The position numbers and the translations under genes are program-made. 64,000 nt of DNA from Bryobacterales bacterium (GTDB lineage Bacteria > Acidobacteriota > Terriglobia > Bryobacterales > Bryobacteraceae). Under the pieces are notes generated by a model, which was not told the DNA's origin, searched no databases, and saw only the letters and a program-made list of their open reading frames with translations. The number at the start of each line of letters is the position of its first letter. Within the stretch, counting starts at the first letter, position 1. Below, piece after piece: positions 1 through 9,349 of this stretch. The stretch lies in NCBI GenBank assembly GCA_016789785.1, contig JAEUQE010000013.1:1-64000 (forward strand), read 5' to 3'.

Positions 1-20
1 GATGGTTTCGCCATGCGCGC

Positions 21-1040
21 CTACGACTCAGATTCCTGCGCCCGTTGCATGTGCGACTGCGCCTTGCGCTGAATCTCCCGCAGCTTGGCGCCAGTGACAA
101 ACAGCGCCACGCAGCCCGCCAGCAGCAGGGGTAGCGTGATGATGAAGAACATCACGCCCGAGAGACCCGTGGCGGTTTGCCGGTCCACGCCCATCATCGT
201 CAGGCCCGCGACGGCGAACGCATTGAACAGTCCAATGTTGCCCGGTGGCCCGGGGATCACCGTCCCCAACCGCAGCACCACCAGCACCGCGGCAGCATGA
301 CCGAACGTCAGATCCAGTCCATAGCCGCGGATCATCGCGTAGATGGGGACCACCTGCAACGACAAATACAGCAGACTCGCCAAAGCCGCCATCCAGAAGG
401 ATCGCGACCGGCCCATCGCGTGCAACCCTTCCACCAGATGGCGAAGCACACCAAGCCAGCGGTTCTTCGAAAGCGCATCCTGTGCCTCATCGCGCCGGTG
501 CACGGCATACGCGAGCAGCACTCCCAGCGCCGCCACCAACGCGGCAAGCACGCTTGCGCCGTACTTCAGGTTCGAATCCAAATGCACGAAGAACGTGGTA
601 AGAAAGAACCCGAGAATCAGCCAGATCCCATCCAGCAGGCGTTCGATGAGCGCACTCGATACCGCCACCGGGAATGAGATGCCGCTCCAAAGATGCTGCA
701 GATAACAACGGATCGCTTCGCCACTGCGCAGCGGCAGCACTTCATTGGCGAACAGTCCGATGTAGATCGCGCGCACCGATCGCCCAAGCGGAACCTTCAC
801 CACCGGTGCAAGCAACATGTTCCAGCGCCATGCCTGGCTGACGTAGACGAGAATGTCGCATGTTACCGCGAGCAGAATCCACATCCAATGGATGCGCTTC
901 AATCTTGGGAGTTCAGCGTGCCAGTCGAAATCTCGGTACACCCAGACGAGGCAACCGATCGATATCGCATATACGACCGCGGGCCCCAACCATGCCGGAA
1001 AGAATCGACGCACGCCGTTTTGTGCGGCGGCGGTGCTCAT
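21..1040 (-). CDS. Flippase-like integral membrane protein (UPF0104 / LPG-synthase membrane domain, YbhN type)
   Basis: A 339-residue, very hydrophobic protein with about seven to eight predicted membrane helices and a basic cytoplasmic C-terminus. Family marks are LPLRSGEAIR near residue 100, ERLLDGIW near residue 130 and PPGNIGLFNAF near residue 265, the conserved polar loops of the lysylphosphatidylglycerol synthase membrane domain family. The aminoacyl-transfer domain of MprF is absent, so a lipid or polyprenol-linked substrate transport role is more likely than aminoacyl-lipid synthesis. The substrate is unknown. The ATG at 1040 is the natural start. A further leftward ATG at position 15 suggests another gene begins just before the window edge, 5 nt after this stop. 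Confidence 0.85.
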   Translation of the reverse strand: MSTAAAQNGVRRFFPAWLGPAVVYAISIGCLVWVYRDFDWHAELPRLKRIHWMWILLAVTCDILVYVSQAWRWNMLLAPVVKVPLGRSVRAIYIGLFANEVLPLRSGEAIRCYLQHLWSGISFPVAVSSALIERLLDGIWLILGFFLTTFFVHLDSNLKYGASVLAALVAALGVLLAYAVHRRDEAQDALSKNRWLGVLRHLVEGLHAMGRSRSFWMAALASLLYLSLQVVPIYAMIRGYGLDLTFGHAAAVLVVLRLGTVIPGPPGNIGLFNAFAVAGLTMMGVDRQTATGLSGVMFFIITLPLLLAGCVALFVTGAKLREIQRKAQSHMQRAQESES

Positions 1041-1131
1041 GCCTTAGCTTCCATCATATAATCGAGGGTGTTGCGAACGCACTTTCGCTGCGCAAATATC
1101 CGTTGACTTCCTCATCCGGCAGGTATCATCC

Positions 1132-3459
1132 ATGAAGAACATCCGGCGTGTAGCTGTGCTTGGCGCGGGCACGATGGGATCACGCATCGCCGCTCACTTT
1201 GCCAATGCGGGCATCCCGTCGCTGCTGCTCGATATCGTGATCCCCAATCAGCCGGACCGCAACGCAGCGGCGAAAAAAGGCATCGAATCCGCGCTCAAGC
1301 AGAAACCCGGCGGCTTTTTCACCAACACCGGCATGTCTCTGATTCAGCCCGGCAACTTCGAGGACGATCTGCCGAAGGTCGCCGAAGCGGACTGGATCAT
1401 CGAAGCCGTTGTCGAGAAACTCGATCTCAAGCGCGGCCTCTGGCAGCGCGTGGATGCGGTGCGGCGTCCGGATGCGATTCTCTCCACCAACACGAGCGGC
1501 ATTCCGCTTTCGAGAATCACCGAAGGATTCTCTCAGGAGTTCCGGCGCAACTTCCTCGGCACACACTTCTTCAATCCTCCGCGCTACCTGCACCTGTTGG
1601 AGCTGATTCCGGGAGAGGATACCGACCCCGAGCTACTGCGCTTCGTTGCCTCGTTCTGCGATCGCCGTCTTGGCAAGGGCGTTGTGCCCTGCAAGGACAC
1701 CCCGAACTTCATCGCCAACCGGCTCGGCAGTTTCTTTGGCTCCACCATCGGCAAGATCACCGTGGAAGACGGCTGGACTGTCGAAGAGGTGGATGCAATC
1801 ACGGGCGGACTGATTGGCCTGCCGAACAGCGCCAGCTACCGGCTGCTCGACATCGTCGGGATCGACGTAATGTATCTGGTGAACCGCAACCTCTACGACG
1901 CGGTGCCCAACGATCCCTGGCGTGACCGCTTCCTGCCAAACGTCGCGCTCCAGACGATGGTGGACAAAGGCTGGCTTGGCGAAAAAACGGGACAGGGCTT
2001 CTTTAGGCGCGTGGGTCCGAAGAAGGAGATCCATGCCATCGACCTCAAGACCTTCGAGTATCATCCCGCCGCGAAAGTGAGCTTCCCCGCGGTGGAGGCC
2101 GCGCGTCAGATCGAGGATCTCGGCACACGGTTGCGGGCACTGATCAGTGGCAAGGACCGCGTTGCCGGCTTTCTCTGGAAGCTGTTCAGCGACTATGCCA
2201 TCTACTCGGCCGCGATGGTGCCTGAGATTTCGGATCGTATTGTCGAGATCGATCAGGCCATGCGCTGGGGATACGCGCACAAGCTCGGACCGTTCGAACT
2301 CTGGGATGCATTGGGCTTCCGCGAGACCGCGAAGCGAATCGAGGCGGAAGGGCGGGCATTGCCTGCATCCGTCGAAAAGATGTTGCAGCAGGGTGCAACA
2401 TCGTTCTACCGCGCAGCGGATCAGGCTGGCAAGCCATGCACCGAGTATTTCGATCTCACAGCATCGGCGTACGCCCAGGCTCCTGATCGCGAAGGCATCC
2501 TCCCGCTCGCGGACATCAAGCGTGCGCGCGGCATCGTGAAAACGAATCCGGGCGCTTCTCTGATTGATATCGGCGACGGCGTGCTGTGTCTCGAATTCCA
2601 CAGCAAGATGAACGCGCTGGGCGAAGACCAGATCGGCATGATCTACGCAGGCGTGGAGGAGACCGCGAAGAACTTCGAAGCCATGATCATCGCGAATCAG
2701 GCGCCGGATTTCAGCGCGGGCGCGAATCTGGTTCTTGTTCTACTCGCAGCGCAGGAAGGTGAATGGGATGAGCTGAACGCGGCCATCCATCGCTTTCAGC
2801 AGGCGAACATGGCGATCAAGTACGCGCCGAAGCCCGTTGTGGTGGCGCCGCATGGGCGTACGCTTGGCGGCGGCTGCGAAATGTCGCTACATGGTGCGCG
2901 CTGCCAGGCGTCGGCCGAACTTTACATGGGGCTTGTGGAAGTCGGTGTCGGCGTGATTCCCGGCGGCGGCGGGTGCAAAGAACTGCTTCTGCGCTTGAAG
3001 AATCCGCAGAAAGTATTTGAACTCGCGGGTATGGCCAAGGTGTCTTCCAGTGCCGAAGATGCGAAGAACCTCGGCCTGCTGAACAAGGCGGATGCGATCT
3101 CCATGAACTATGAGCGTCTGGTGGCGGACGCGAAAGCACACGCGCTCTCACTTGTTCCGGGATACGCACCCGGCACTCCGCGCACCGATATCAAGGCTGG
3201 CGGCGAGAATGTCTTCGCGATGTTGAAGCTCATGGCATGGTCGATGCGGCAGGGCAATTTCATCAGCGATCACGACGTGTTGATCGCCGAGAAACTGGCG
3301 AATGTGCTTGCTGGTGGAAGGCTGACGGGCGAGCACCTGGTGAGTGAGCAGTACCTGCTCGACCTGGAGCGGGAAGCGTTTCTCAGCCTCTGCGGCACCG
3401 CGAAAACACAGGAGCGCATGCAGTATATGTTGAAGACCGGAAAGCCGCTGCGGAACTAA
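1132..3459 (+). CDS. 3-hydroxyacyl-CoA dehydrogenase / enoyl-CoA hydratase fusion (FadN-like)
   Basis: 775 residues, two domains. The N-terminus carries the NAD-binding GAGTMG loop (residues 11-16) of 3-hydroxyacyl-CoA dehydrogenase, and THFFNPP around residue 145 holds the catalytic His. The C-terminal third is a crotonase domain with the oxyanion-hole stretch GRTLGGGCE. Dehydrogenase-first order matches FadN of Bacillus rather than FadB/FadJ, where the hydratase comes first. It should catalyse hydration and oxidation in fatty-acid beta-oxidation, in the cytoplasm. The usual thiolase and acyl-CoA dehydrogenase partners are not adjacent, so it stands alone here. The start is the ATG at 1132; the divergent membrane gene begins 91 bp away, so the two share an upstream region. 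Confidence 0.92.
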   Translation: MKNIRRVAVLGAGTMGSRIAAHFANAGIPSLLLDIVIPNQPDRNAAAKKGIESALKQKPGGFFTNTGMSLIQPGNFEDDLPKVAEADWIIEAVVEKLDLKRGLWQRVDAVRRPDAILSTNTSGIPLSRITEGFSQEFRRNFLGTHFFNPPRYLHLLELIPGEDTDPELLRFVASFCDRRLGKGVVPCKDTPNFIANRLGSFFGSTIGKITVEDGWTVEEVDAITGGLIGLPNSASYRLLDIVGIDVMYLVNRNLYDAVPNDPWRDRFLPNVALQTMVDKGWLGEKTGQGFFRRVGPKKEIHAIDLKTFEYHPAAKVSFPAVEAARQIEDLGTRLRALISGKDRVAGFLWKLFSDYAIYSAAMVPEISDRIVEIDQAMRWGYAHKLGPFELWDALGFRETAKRIEAEGRALPASVEKMLQQGATSFYRAADQAGKPCTEYFDLTASAYAQAPDREGILPLADIKRARGIVKTNPGASLIDIGDGVLCLEFHSKMNALGEDQIGMIYAGVEETAKNFEAMIIANQAPDFSAGANLVLVLLAAQEGEWDELNAAIHRFQQANMAIKYAPKPVVVAPHGRTLGGGCEMSLHGARCQASAELYMGLVEVGVGVIPGGGGCKELLLRLKNPQKVFELAGMAKVSSSAEDAKNLGLLNKADAISMNYERLVADAKAHALSLVPGYAPGTPRTDIKAGGENVFAMLKLMAWSMRQGNFISDHDVLIAEKLANVLAGGRLTGEHLVSEQYLLDLEREAFLSLCGTAKTQERMQYMLKTGKPLRN

Positions 3460-3501
3460 GCACGCACGCTGGCAGCGCGATCAACCGAGAAGAGGAAGCT
3501 T

Positions 3502-4404
3502 ATGTTTACAGGATGCGGAACAGCTCTGGTGACTCCGTTCACCACCGACAGGTCACTTGACGAAACAGCCCTACGATCGTTGGTGAGACGGCAACTCGAC
3601 GCAGGGATCAACTTCCTGGTGCCCTGCGGTACCACGGGCGAGAGTCCAACTTTGGAACGTGCGGAACACCTCCGTGTCGTCGAGATCACGTTGGAAGAAG
3701 CGAAGGGGACGGTGCCGGTGCTTGCCGGCGCGGGCGGCTATAACACGGGAGAAGTGATCGACCTCGCGCGCGAACTTCAGGCCATGGGCGCCGACGGCAT
3801 TCTTTCGGTGACGCCCTACTACAACAAGCCGACGCAGGAAGGGCTCTATCAGCACTACCAGGCCATCGCCGCTTCGATCTCGATCCCGATTATCGTCTAC
3901 AGCGTGCAAGGGCGTACTGGTATCAACGTGGAACCTTCCACGCTCGCGCGGCTCGCACAGATCGACAACATCATCGGCGTGAAGGAAGCGAGCGGCAACA
4001 TGGCGCAGATGGCTCGCGTGATTCACGAAGTGCCGGAACGGTTCCTCGTGCTTTCCGGCGATGATTCGGTGACGCTGCCGCTGATGGCGTTGGGCGGCCG
4101 CGGCGTGATCTCCGTTGTGTCGAATCAGATTCCCACGGAAATGACGCGTCTCGCCGCACATTGCACGTCGGGTGACTTCGCCTCTGCGCGCGTGCTGCAA
4201 CGAAAGTATCTCCAGTTGATGGAGATCAACTTTGTGGAGTCGAACCCGATTCCCGTGAAGGCGGCCATGGCTTTGATGGGTCTGGTGGAGCCTGTATGGC
4301 GGCTCCCGATGTGTCCGCCCTCCGCGGCGAATCTCGCGAAGATCGAAAAAGTGCTGACCGACACTGGCTTGTTGAGTGGCAGGAGCGCGCATGCCGCGGA
4401 CTGA
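3502..4404 (+). CDS. dapA: 4-hydroxy-tetrahydrodipicolinate synthase
   Basis: 300-residue TIM-barrel aldolase that condenses pyruvate with aspartate semialdehyde, the first committed step to lysine and diaminopimelate. Landmarks fall at the same numbers as in the E. coli enzyme: Thr44-Thr45 in GTTGES, Tyr133, Arg138 and the Schiff-base Lys161 in GVKEASG. One oddity is YSVQGRTG where the family normally has YNVPGRTG, next to the catalytic tyrosine. The ATG at 3502 follows a purine-rich GAGGAAG ribosome site. Its 3' end overlaps dapD by 14 nt, so the two are translationally coupled and act in the same pathway. Confidence 0.93.
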   Translation: MFTGCGTALVTPFTTDRSLDETALRSLVRRQLDAGINFLVPCGTTGESPTLERAEHLRVVEITLEEAKGTVPVLAGAGGYNTGEVIDLARELQAMGADGILSVTPYYNKPTQEGLYQHYQAIAASISIPIIVYSVQGRTGINVEPSTLARLAQIDNIIGVKEASGNMAQMARVIHEVPERFLVLSGDDSVTLPLMALGGRGVISVVSNQIPTEMTRLAAHCTSGDFASARVLQRKYLQLMEINFVESNPIPVKAAMALMGLVEPVWRLPMCPPSAANLAKIEKVLTDTGLLSGRSAHAAD

Positions 4405-5230
4405 AATCGAAGCGCTGTTTGACAATCCCCCGGCCAGCTACCAGGAATCGCACTTCCAGTTATTCGAACGGTTCAAGGAAGCGTTGAATCGCGGGGAAGC
4501 ACGCTCCGCCGAGCCCGATGCGGCATCGCCCACCGGCTGGCGTGTGAATGCCTGGGTGAAGAAGGGCATTCTGGTGGGGTTCCGTTTGGGCGCGGTGGTG
4601 GACATGTCCATCGACTCCCATCGTCAACCCTACTTCGACAAAGCGACCTACCCCGTGAAGCAGGTTTCCGTCACCAGCGGCGTGCGCATCGTGCCTGGCG
4701 GCTCCAGCATTCGCGATGGTTGCTACATTGGGCGCGGCGTCACCTGCATGCCGCCGATGTACATCAATGTTGGCACCTATGTCGGCGATGGCACCATGGT
4801 GGATTCGCATGCCCTCATCGGGAGTTGCGCGCAGATCGGCAAGAACTGCCATGTGTCGGCGGCGGCACAGATCGGCGGGGTGCTTGAGCCGGTCGGCGCC
4901 ATGCCCGTGATTGTTGAGGATGAAGTGCTGGTGGGCGGGAATTGCGGCGTCTATGAGGGCACCATTGTGAAGCGCCGCGCGGTGCTTGGCAGTGGCACGA
5001 TCCTCAATCGCTCCACGCCAGTCTACGATCTCGTGAACGGGAAAGTGATCTCCGCCTCCGCCGATCAGCCTCTGGTGATTCCGGAAGGCGCGGTGGTGGT
5101 TGCCGGATCGCGCGCGGTGACGAATGGCCCCGGCAAAGAATGGGGCATTTCGCTTTACACGCCCGTCATCGTGAAGTACCGCGACGAAAAAACCGACGCA
5201 AAAATCCAACTCGAGGATTTGCTGCGTTAA
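4391..5230 (+). CDS. dapD: 2,3,4,5-tetrahydropyridine-2,6-dicarboxylate N-succinyltransferase
   Basis: 279 residues. The central part is a left-handed beta-helix of hexapeptide repeats, with a VRIVPGGSSIRDG stretch and repeated [V/I]G motifs, typical of DapD, which transfers succinyl from succinyl-CoA in the succinylase branch of lysine/DAP synthesis. A longer GTG start exists at 4376, but the ATG at 4391 has an AGGAG site 5 nt upstream and gives the usual N-terminus, so I prefer it. The start lies inside the end of dapA, supporting coupled translation. dapE is not adjacent in this window. Confidence 0.93.
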   Translation: MPRTEIEALFDNPPASYQESHFQLFERFKEALNRGEARSAEPDAASPTGWRVNAWVKKGILVGFRLGAVVDMSIDSHRQPYFDKATYPVKQVSVTSGVRIVPGGSSIRDGCYIGRGVTCMPPMYINVGTYVGDGTMVDSHALIGSCAQIGKNCHVSAAAQIGGVLEPVGAMPVIVEDEVLVGGNCGVYEGTIVKRRAVLGSGTILNRSTPVYDLVNGKVISASADQPLVIPEGAVVVAGSRAVTNGPGKEWGISLYTPVIVKYRDEKTDAKIQLEDLLR

Positions 5231-5366
5231 CGGCGCGCGGATTCGAAAGCTGAGCACTCTCCAGAAACTTCCGCCTCGGAGTTACCGGATTTCGACATGG
5301 CTTGACGGCAGAGTCAGCCCATTCGATGACACATCGCTCCGCCCAGATCAAGTTTCAGGTCCCATG

Positions 5367-5386
5367 AGCGGGGATCTGGTCCCGCT
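5367..5386. terminator. Weak hairpin between convergent dapD and glycosyltransferase gene
   Basis: The 190-bp gap after dapD holds an inverted repeat AGCGGG (5367-5372) / CCCGCT (5381-5386) with an 8-nt loop. The following T run is only two bases, so it would be a weak terminator at best. A 10-nt direct repeat GCTGAACGCT occurs at 5392 and 5413, the second copy running into the 3' end of the next gene. Nothing else is recognisable in the gap. Confidence 0.3.
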
Positions 5387-5420
5387 TTGGGGCTGAACGC
5401 TGACCGCTTGAAGCTGAACG

Positions 5421-6548
5421 CTATCGTTCGCGGCGCACCACCGATTCCAACACCCGTAGCGTCTGGCCCGCCGCGGTCTTCCAACTGAAATCCGACGCGC
5501 GCTGCGGTCCCGCGGCCATCAGGCTGGCGCGCAGTTCCTCGTCGCGGATGATCCTGAGAAGCGCTCCGGCCATGGCTTCTTCCGAGAATGGGTCGAACTG
5601 CAGCGCGGCGGATCCCGCAATCCCTTTCATCGGCTCAATGTTGGAAACGGCCGCTGGGATTGCCGATGCCAGCGCTTCCAGGACCGGCATTCCGAAGCCT
5701 TCAAAGGTGGATGGGTAGATAAACGCATAAGCGCGATGATACAGATCCAGCAACTCGTCTCTCGGAATCCAACCCGTGATGTGAACATGCGCGCCCATGC
5801 CGCAATCGATGATGGTCTTTTCGATGGTGTTGGTCTGGAAACCGTGCATGCCTGCGATCACCAGGCGGAACTCGGGACGCACCTGATGGACGCGGCGGAA
5901 TGCCCGCACTAGCCGGTCAAGGTTCTTATGGGGATGCAGCGTGGACACGCAGAGCACGTAGTGGCGAAGCTCGTGATCCTGCCTCTGGCGGCCTACCTCG
6001 AAGAACGCTTCCTCCACGCCGTGAGGCACCACACGCACCGCCGAATCGCCAATCTTGTAGAACTTCTCGAGATCGGCACGCGTTGCTTCCGATACCGCAA
6101 TGATGCGCTTCGATTGTTTTGCAGACCAGTAAAGAAAGAACTGCCAGAACGGCAGGTCGAACCAGCGGAAATATTCGGGATGCCGCTTGTGCTGAAGGTC
6201 GTGAAACACGGTGACGTGCGGGCAGGAGGACACCAGCGGCGAAGTGAACCCGGGATTGAACAGCACATCCAGACGGAGGCGGTTCGCCCGCGACGGCAAC
6301 ACTGTTTGCTCCCATAGAACCCGCGCCGGCCGCACCGAGGCGCGGACATTCTGCGGCATGTGATGGAAGTTCGAAGCCTGTGGAATCAGATCCGCGCCGG
6401 TCTCCCGGTTGGTGAAAACGAAGTACTCATTCGCGGTGTCTACCTGCGCGAGCGCGGAAATCAGGCTGCGGAGATAGATCTCCGTGCCACCAACTCCACC
6501 TGGTATGAGATACAGCGCATTGATCCCAATGCGCAACGGATTAGGCAT
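5421..6548 (-). CDS. Glycosyltransferase family 4 (GT-B fold)
   Basis: 375 residues with two Rossmann-like halves. The N-terminal glycine-rich loop GGVGGTEIY near residue 18 binds the acceptor side. The C-terminal half has STLHPHKNL and the EGFGMPVLEA motif, the E-x7-E signature of retaining GT4 enzymes. Typical members add mannose or a related sugar to lipid-linked or surface glycans at the inner membrane. I moved the start to ATG 6548 because the domain begins immediately there and because that leaves 1 nt to the upstream stop at 6550, a typical operon spacing. It is the last gene of the leftward glycan operon starting at 10359. Acceptor and sugar cannot be told from sequence. Confidence 0.88.
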   Translation of the reverse strand: MPNPLRIGINALYLIPGGVGGTEIYLRSLISALAQVDTANEYFVFTNRETGADLIPQASNFHHMPQNVRASVRPARVLWEQTVLPSRANRLRLDVLFNPGFTSPLVSSCPHVTVFHDLQHKRHPEYFRWFDLPFWQFFLYWSAKQSKRIIAVSEATRADLEKFYKIGDSAVRVVPHGVEEAFFEVGRQRQDHELRHYVLCVSTLHPHKNLDRLVRAFRRVHQVRPEFRLVIAGMHGFQTNTIEKTIIDCGMGAHVHITGWIPRDELLDLYHRAYAFIYPSTFEGFGMPVLEALASAIPAAVSNIEPMKGIAGSAALQFDPFSEEAMAGALLRIIRDEELRASLMAAGPQRASDFSWKTAAGQTLRVLESVVRRER

Positions 6549-6549
6549 C

Positions 6550-8277
6550 TTAGCGGGCCGGCCCCCTCCGCTGAGCAATCTCAGCCAGGCCCTGGCGCGC
6601 CACCTCGTTGTCCGGCTTCAAGGTCAGCGCCTGCCGGAAGTCCGCTTCCGCTTTATCCATCTCGCCCTGTATGAAAAAGATCCTGCCCCGATAGGCGTAC
6701 GTCATGTCGTACCCGCTATCCAGTTTAACCGCTTCGTTCAGTTCCACCAGAGCTTCCGCGTATTTCTGCTGGCGCGCGAGTACCATGCCGATTTGCGATC
6801 GCACATGACCCGTGTTCTCGATCACCGACGCCCGGCGAAGCTTCGCAAGCGCTTCGTCGAATTGATTGAGACATAGATGCGCGAGGCCCCAATCGAGATA
6901 AAGGCTGTGTTGTTTGTAGCCGGTCTTCTCCGCGTTTGCGAAGTGCTTCAGCGACTCGGCGCAGCGTTCGTTTGTGTAATGAACCATCGCCAGTTGGAAG
7001 TGTGCCCGGGCATTGTGCGGCGATTTCGCGGCCGTGTCCTCCCACAGCAATTGCGGATTGCTCCACACCGCGCTGCGTGCATAGGTGAGGTAGGCAAACA
7101 CCAGCAGCACGGTGCCCATCGCCGGCATCAGCGCTGATCGCGATGGCTTCCACTGCCGCAGTAGATCGCAAGTCACCATCAGCAGGCCGATAAACGGCAG
7201 GTACAACCGCCGCTCCGCGACAGCGTCCTTGATCGGCACCACGGACGATGTGGGCGCGATCAGGATGAGAAACACAATCAGCCCGTAGAATGCGAGCGGC
7301 AGCTTCTTGCGGAAGGAAAACGTCGCGGCAAACAGCGCGGCGAGCGCGATCAATCCCACGATCGCGAGATGATCCACCGGAGACCGCGAGATTGCATAGT
7401 CGTAGTCGGCGTTCAATCCAAGCGGAAAAGCATAGAGGCGCAGATACACCCAAAGCGCCCGCCATTGCGTGTAGAAGTAGTGCTGCCACGGCATCACGCG
7501 AAACCCCGCGGTGTCGGCGGCGGCCAGCACCCGGTACACAAACACTCCCCCAAGCGTGCCCATCAACACCAGCGGCGCATAGAGACGCCAGTTGCGTTTC
7601 ACCGCCTCCATCCAGGAGCATTCGCGGAAACAGAGATCGGTCCAGATCAGCAGCACCGGCAAGACCACCGCGTGCTCCTTGCTGAGAAACGCCGCGCCGA
7701 ACAAGGCGATCACGGCAATCGACGCCGGCCAGCCGATACCCTGCTCCCGGCTACCCTGTTCCCGGTTTCGGAGGAACACGTAATAGGAGGCCAGAAAGAA
7801 CACCAGTGCCAGACCTTCCGAACGTCCGGCCACGTATGCGACGGACTCCGTGTGCACCGGATGCACGAGGAACAGCAGTGCGGAGAACGCGGCCAGCAGA
7901 TTGCGTTCCGGGTCGTTCACTGTGATCAGGTCAAGCGCCCGGCGCATCACCGCGAACACCAGGCAGGCATTCACGAAGTGCAGCACGATGTTGACCACAT
8001 GATAGGAAAAAGGCTCCAGGCCGGACTGTTTCAGGTTCAGCCAGAAGGTCACCATCAACATCGGGCGCTGGAGCACGCTCAGGCGCGACAGTCCGTTCTC
8101 CAGGAAGCCCGGATCAAAGAAAGGCAGATACTCGTCGTCGAAAAGGAATGGGCCGCTGACAGCGGGCCAGTAAATCTCCAGGAGAACGATGAACGCTCCA
8201 AGAAAACCTGCGATCCACTTCCAGCCGAACCCGGACGGAGTAGCTGCGGCCTCCGCTTTAGGCTTTGTTGCTTTCAT
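6550..8277 (-). CDS. Multi-spanning membrane protein with C-terminal TPR repeats (TMTC/GT-C-like)
   Basis: 575 residues. The first roughly 400 form many hydrophobic helices and include an early FDDEYLP stretch and a later RPMLMVTFWLN stretch, resembling the luminal acidic motif and conserved loop of GT-C O-mannosyltransferases of the TMTC type. The last 150 residues form about four tetratricopeptide repeats (for example ALVELNEAVKLDSGYDMTYA). This suggests a membrane glycosyltransferase using a polyprenyl-phosphate sugar, possibly the product of the polyprenyl-phosphate-type GT2 two genes upstream. ATG 8277 gives the usual lysine-rich N-terminus and overlaps the preceding DUF2304 gene by 20 nt; a longer frame to 8337 has no domain support. 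Confidence 0.75.
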   Translation of the reverse strand: MKATKPKAEAAATPSGFGWKWIAGFLGAFIVLLEIYWPAVSGPFLFDDEYLPFFDPGFLENGLSRLSVLQRPMLMVTFWLNLKQSGLEPFSYHVVNIVLHFVNACLVFAVMRRALDLITVNDPERNLLAAFSALLFLVHPVHTESVAYVAGRSEGLALVFFLASYYVFLRNREQGSREQGIGWPASIAVIALFGAAFLSKEHAVVLPVLLIWTDLCFRECSWMEAVKRNWRLYAPLVLMGTLGGVFVYRVLAAADTAGFRVMPWQHYFYTQWRALWVYLRLYAFPLGLNADYDYAISRSPVDHLAIVGLIALAALFAATFSFRKKLPLAFYGLIVFLILIAPTSSVVPIKDAVAERRLYLPFIGLLMVTCDLLRQWKPSRSALMPAMGTVLLVFAYLTYARSAVWSNPQLLWEDTAAKSPHNARAHFQLAMVHYTNERCAESLKHFANAEKTGYKQHSLYLDWGLAHLCLNQFDEALAKLRRASVIENTGHVRSQIGMVLARQQKYAEALVELNEAVKLDSGYDMTYAYRGRIFFIQGEMDKAEADFRQALTLKPDNEVARQGLAEIAQRRGPAR

Positions 8278-8614
8278 TCTGAGACCGCAAGTAGTATTCG
8301 AGAATCGCCACGCGCTGCGTGAGCGCGATGTTGGCATCTTTCAAGTTGGAAACCATCACAGAGAACCGGTAGAACACAAACAGAAACACCGCCATGGAAG
8401 TAGCCAGCAACGCAAGTGGCGGATCTTCGATGCCGAGCGCGGAGGCCAGCCAGCGCATGGGTACGGGAGAGCGCGAGATGAGAAACAGCACCAGCGCCGC
8501 GCCCAGCCAACTCACCGAGTACTCCACGCGAATGTGGGCGCGCCGCACTGAGGAGAGCACGAGAATAATCAACCCAAAACTGAAAAGAGAAAGCGCGTTT
8601 GAAAGCCGGTCCAT
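8258..8614 (-). CDS. DUF2304 family small membrane protein
   Basis: 118 residues: an N-terminal helix (about 5-20), a second helix (about 33-48), a third near 68-88, then a short coiled segment with SNLKDANIALTQRVAILE. This is the arrangement of DUF2304 proteins, which are regularly encoded beside polyprenyl-phosphate glycosyltransferases and are thought to assist them. The neighbouring GT2 gene 3 nt upstream fits that pairing. No catalytic residue is visible. The ATG at 8614 sits 3 nt after the upstream stop, so the genes are cotranscribed. Confidence 0.82.
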   Translation of the reverse strand: MDRLSNALSLFSFGLIILVLSSVRRAHIRVEYSVSWLGAALVLFLISRSPVPMRWLASALGIEDPPLALLATSMAVFLFVFYRFSVMVSNLKDANIALTQRVAILEYYLRSQNESNKA

Positions 8615-8617
8615 GCG

Positions 8618-9349
8618 TCACCTCCGCCAACGATGGCGTTCAAATTTCAGGATATTGACGAACACACCAAGAAGCACGTGGATGATGTAGTAGAGCGAGC
8701 GCGCAGCGGTGATTGTACTGCGCCCGGTACGCCGGGGCCGCATCTGGCAGGGGACTTCCTCGAAGCGGAATGCGCGCCGCTGCAGCACCACCAGCGCTTC
8801 GATCTCGGGATACTCGAGCGGAAAGCTCCTGCTGAACAGCGCCAGCGCCTCGCGATTCACTCCCACGAAGCCGGATGTCGGGTCGCGCACGGGCTTGCCG
8901 AGAATCGGACGGAGGATGGCGCGGAAGAATCGGATGCCCCACTTGCGCACGAAGCTTGTGTACTCCGAGTCCTCCTCGAGAAATCGCGAGCCGATCACCA
9001 TCTGCGCACCCGACGCCTTGAGCCGGTCGAGAATCTGCGGGATGTATCGCGGATCATGCTGCCCATCGCCATCAATGCGAATCACGTAGTCATAGCCGAG
9101 TTCCCACGCCAGCCGGTAGCCTGCTTGCACACATCCGCCGAGCCCGAGATGGGTGGCCACGGACAGCACATCCGCGCCGGCAAGACGCGCCACTGCAGCG
9201 GTGGAATCGGCCGAGCAATCGTCGATCACCAATACCGGCGCCCCCGGCATCACCCGATGCACTTCCTGAACCACACCTCCGATGGCGGCCTCCTCATTCA
9301 ACGCGGGAACGATGATCATCAGTTCCCCAGGCTTTGATGCCGCGGTCAC
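8618..9349 (-). CDS. Glycosyltransferase family 2, polyprenyl-phosphate hexose synthase type
   Basis: 243 residues, GT-A fold. VPALNEEAAIG near the N-terminus binds the nucleotide, VIDDCSADST follows, and DGDGQHD supplies the metal-binding acidic cluster typical of dolichyl/undecaprenyl-phosphate mannose or glucose synthases. A hydrophobic segment near the C-terminus (YYIIHVLLGVFVNIL) may anchor it to the membrane. The frame is open far upstream, but that part has no domain content. GTG 9349 overlaps the upstream stop in a GTGA junction and starts five to ten residues before the first strand, so I chose it. It likely charges a lipid carrier for the membrane transferase encoded downstream. Confidence 0.87.
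   Translation of the reverse strand: MTAASKPGELMIIVPALNEEAAIGGVVQEVHRVMPGAPVLVIDDCSADSTAAVARLAGADVLSVATHLGLGGCVQAGYRLAWELGYDYVIRIDGDGQHDPRYIPQILDRLKASGAQMVIGSRFLEEDSEYTSFVRKWGIRFFRAILRPILGKPVRDPTSGFVGVNREALALFSRSFPLEYPEIEALVVLQRRAFRFEEVPCQMRPRRTGRSTITAARSLYYIIHVLLGVFVNILKFERHRWRR

Noticed and set aside
1103..1129. TTGACT and TATCAT as promoter of the FadN-like gene
   Set aside because: The -10 would end 2 nt before the ATG, so transcription would start inside the coding region.
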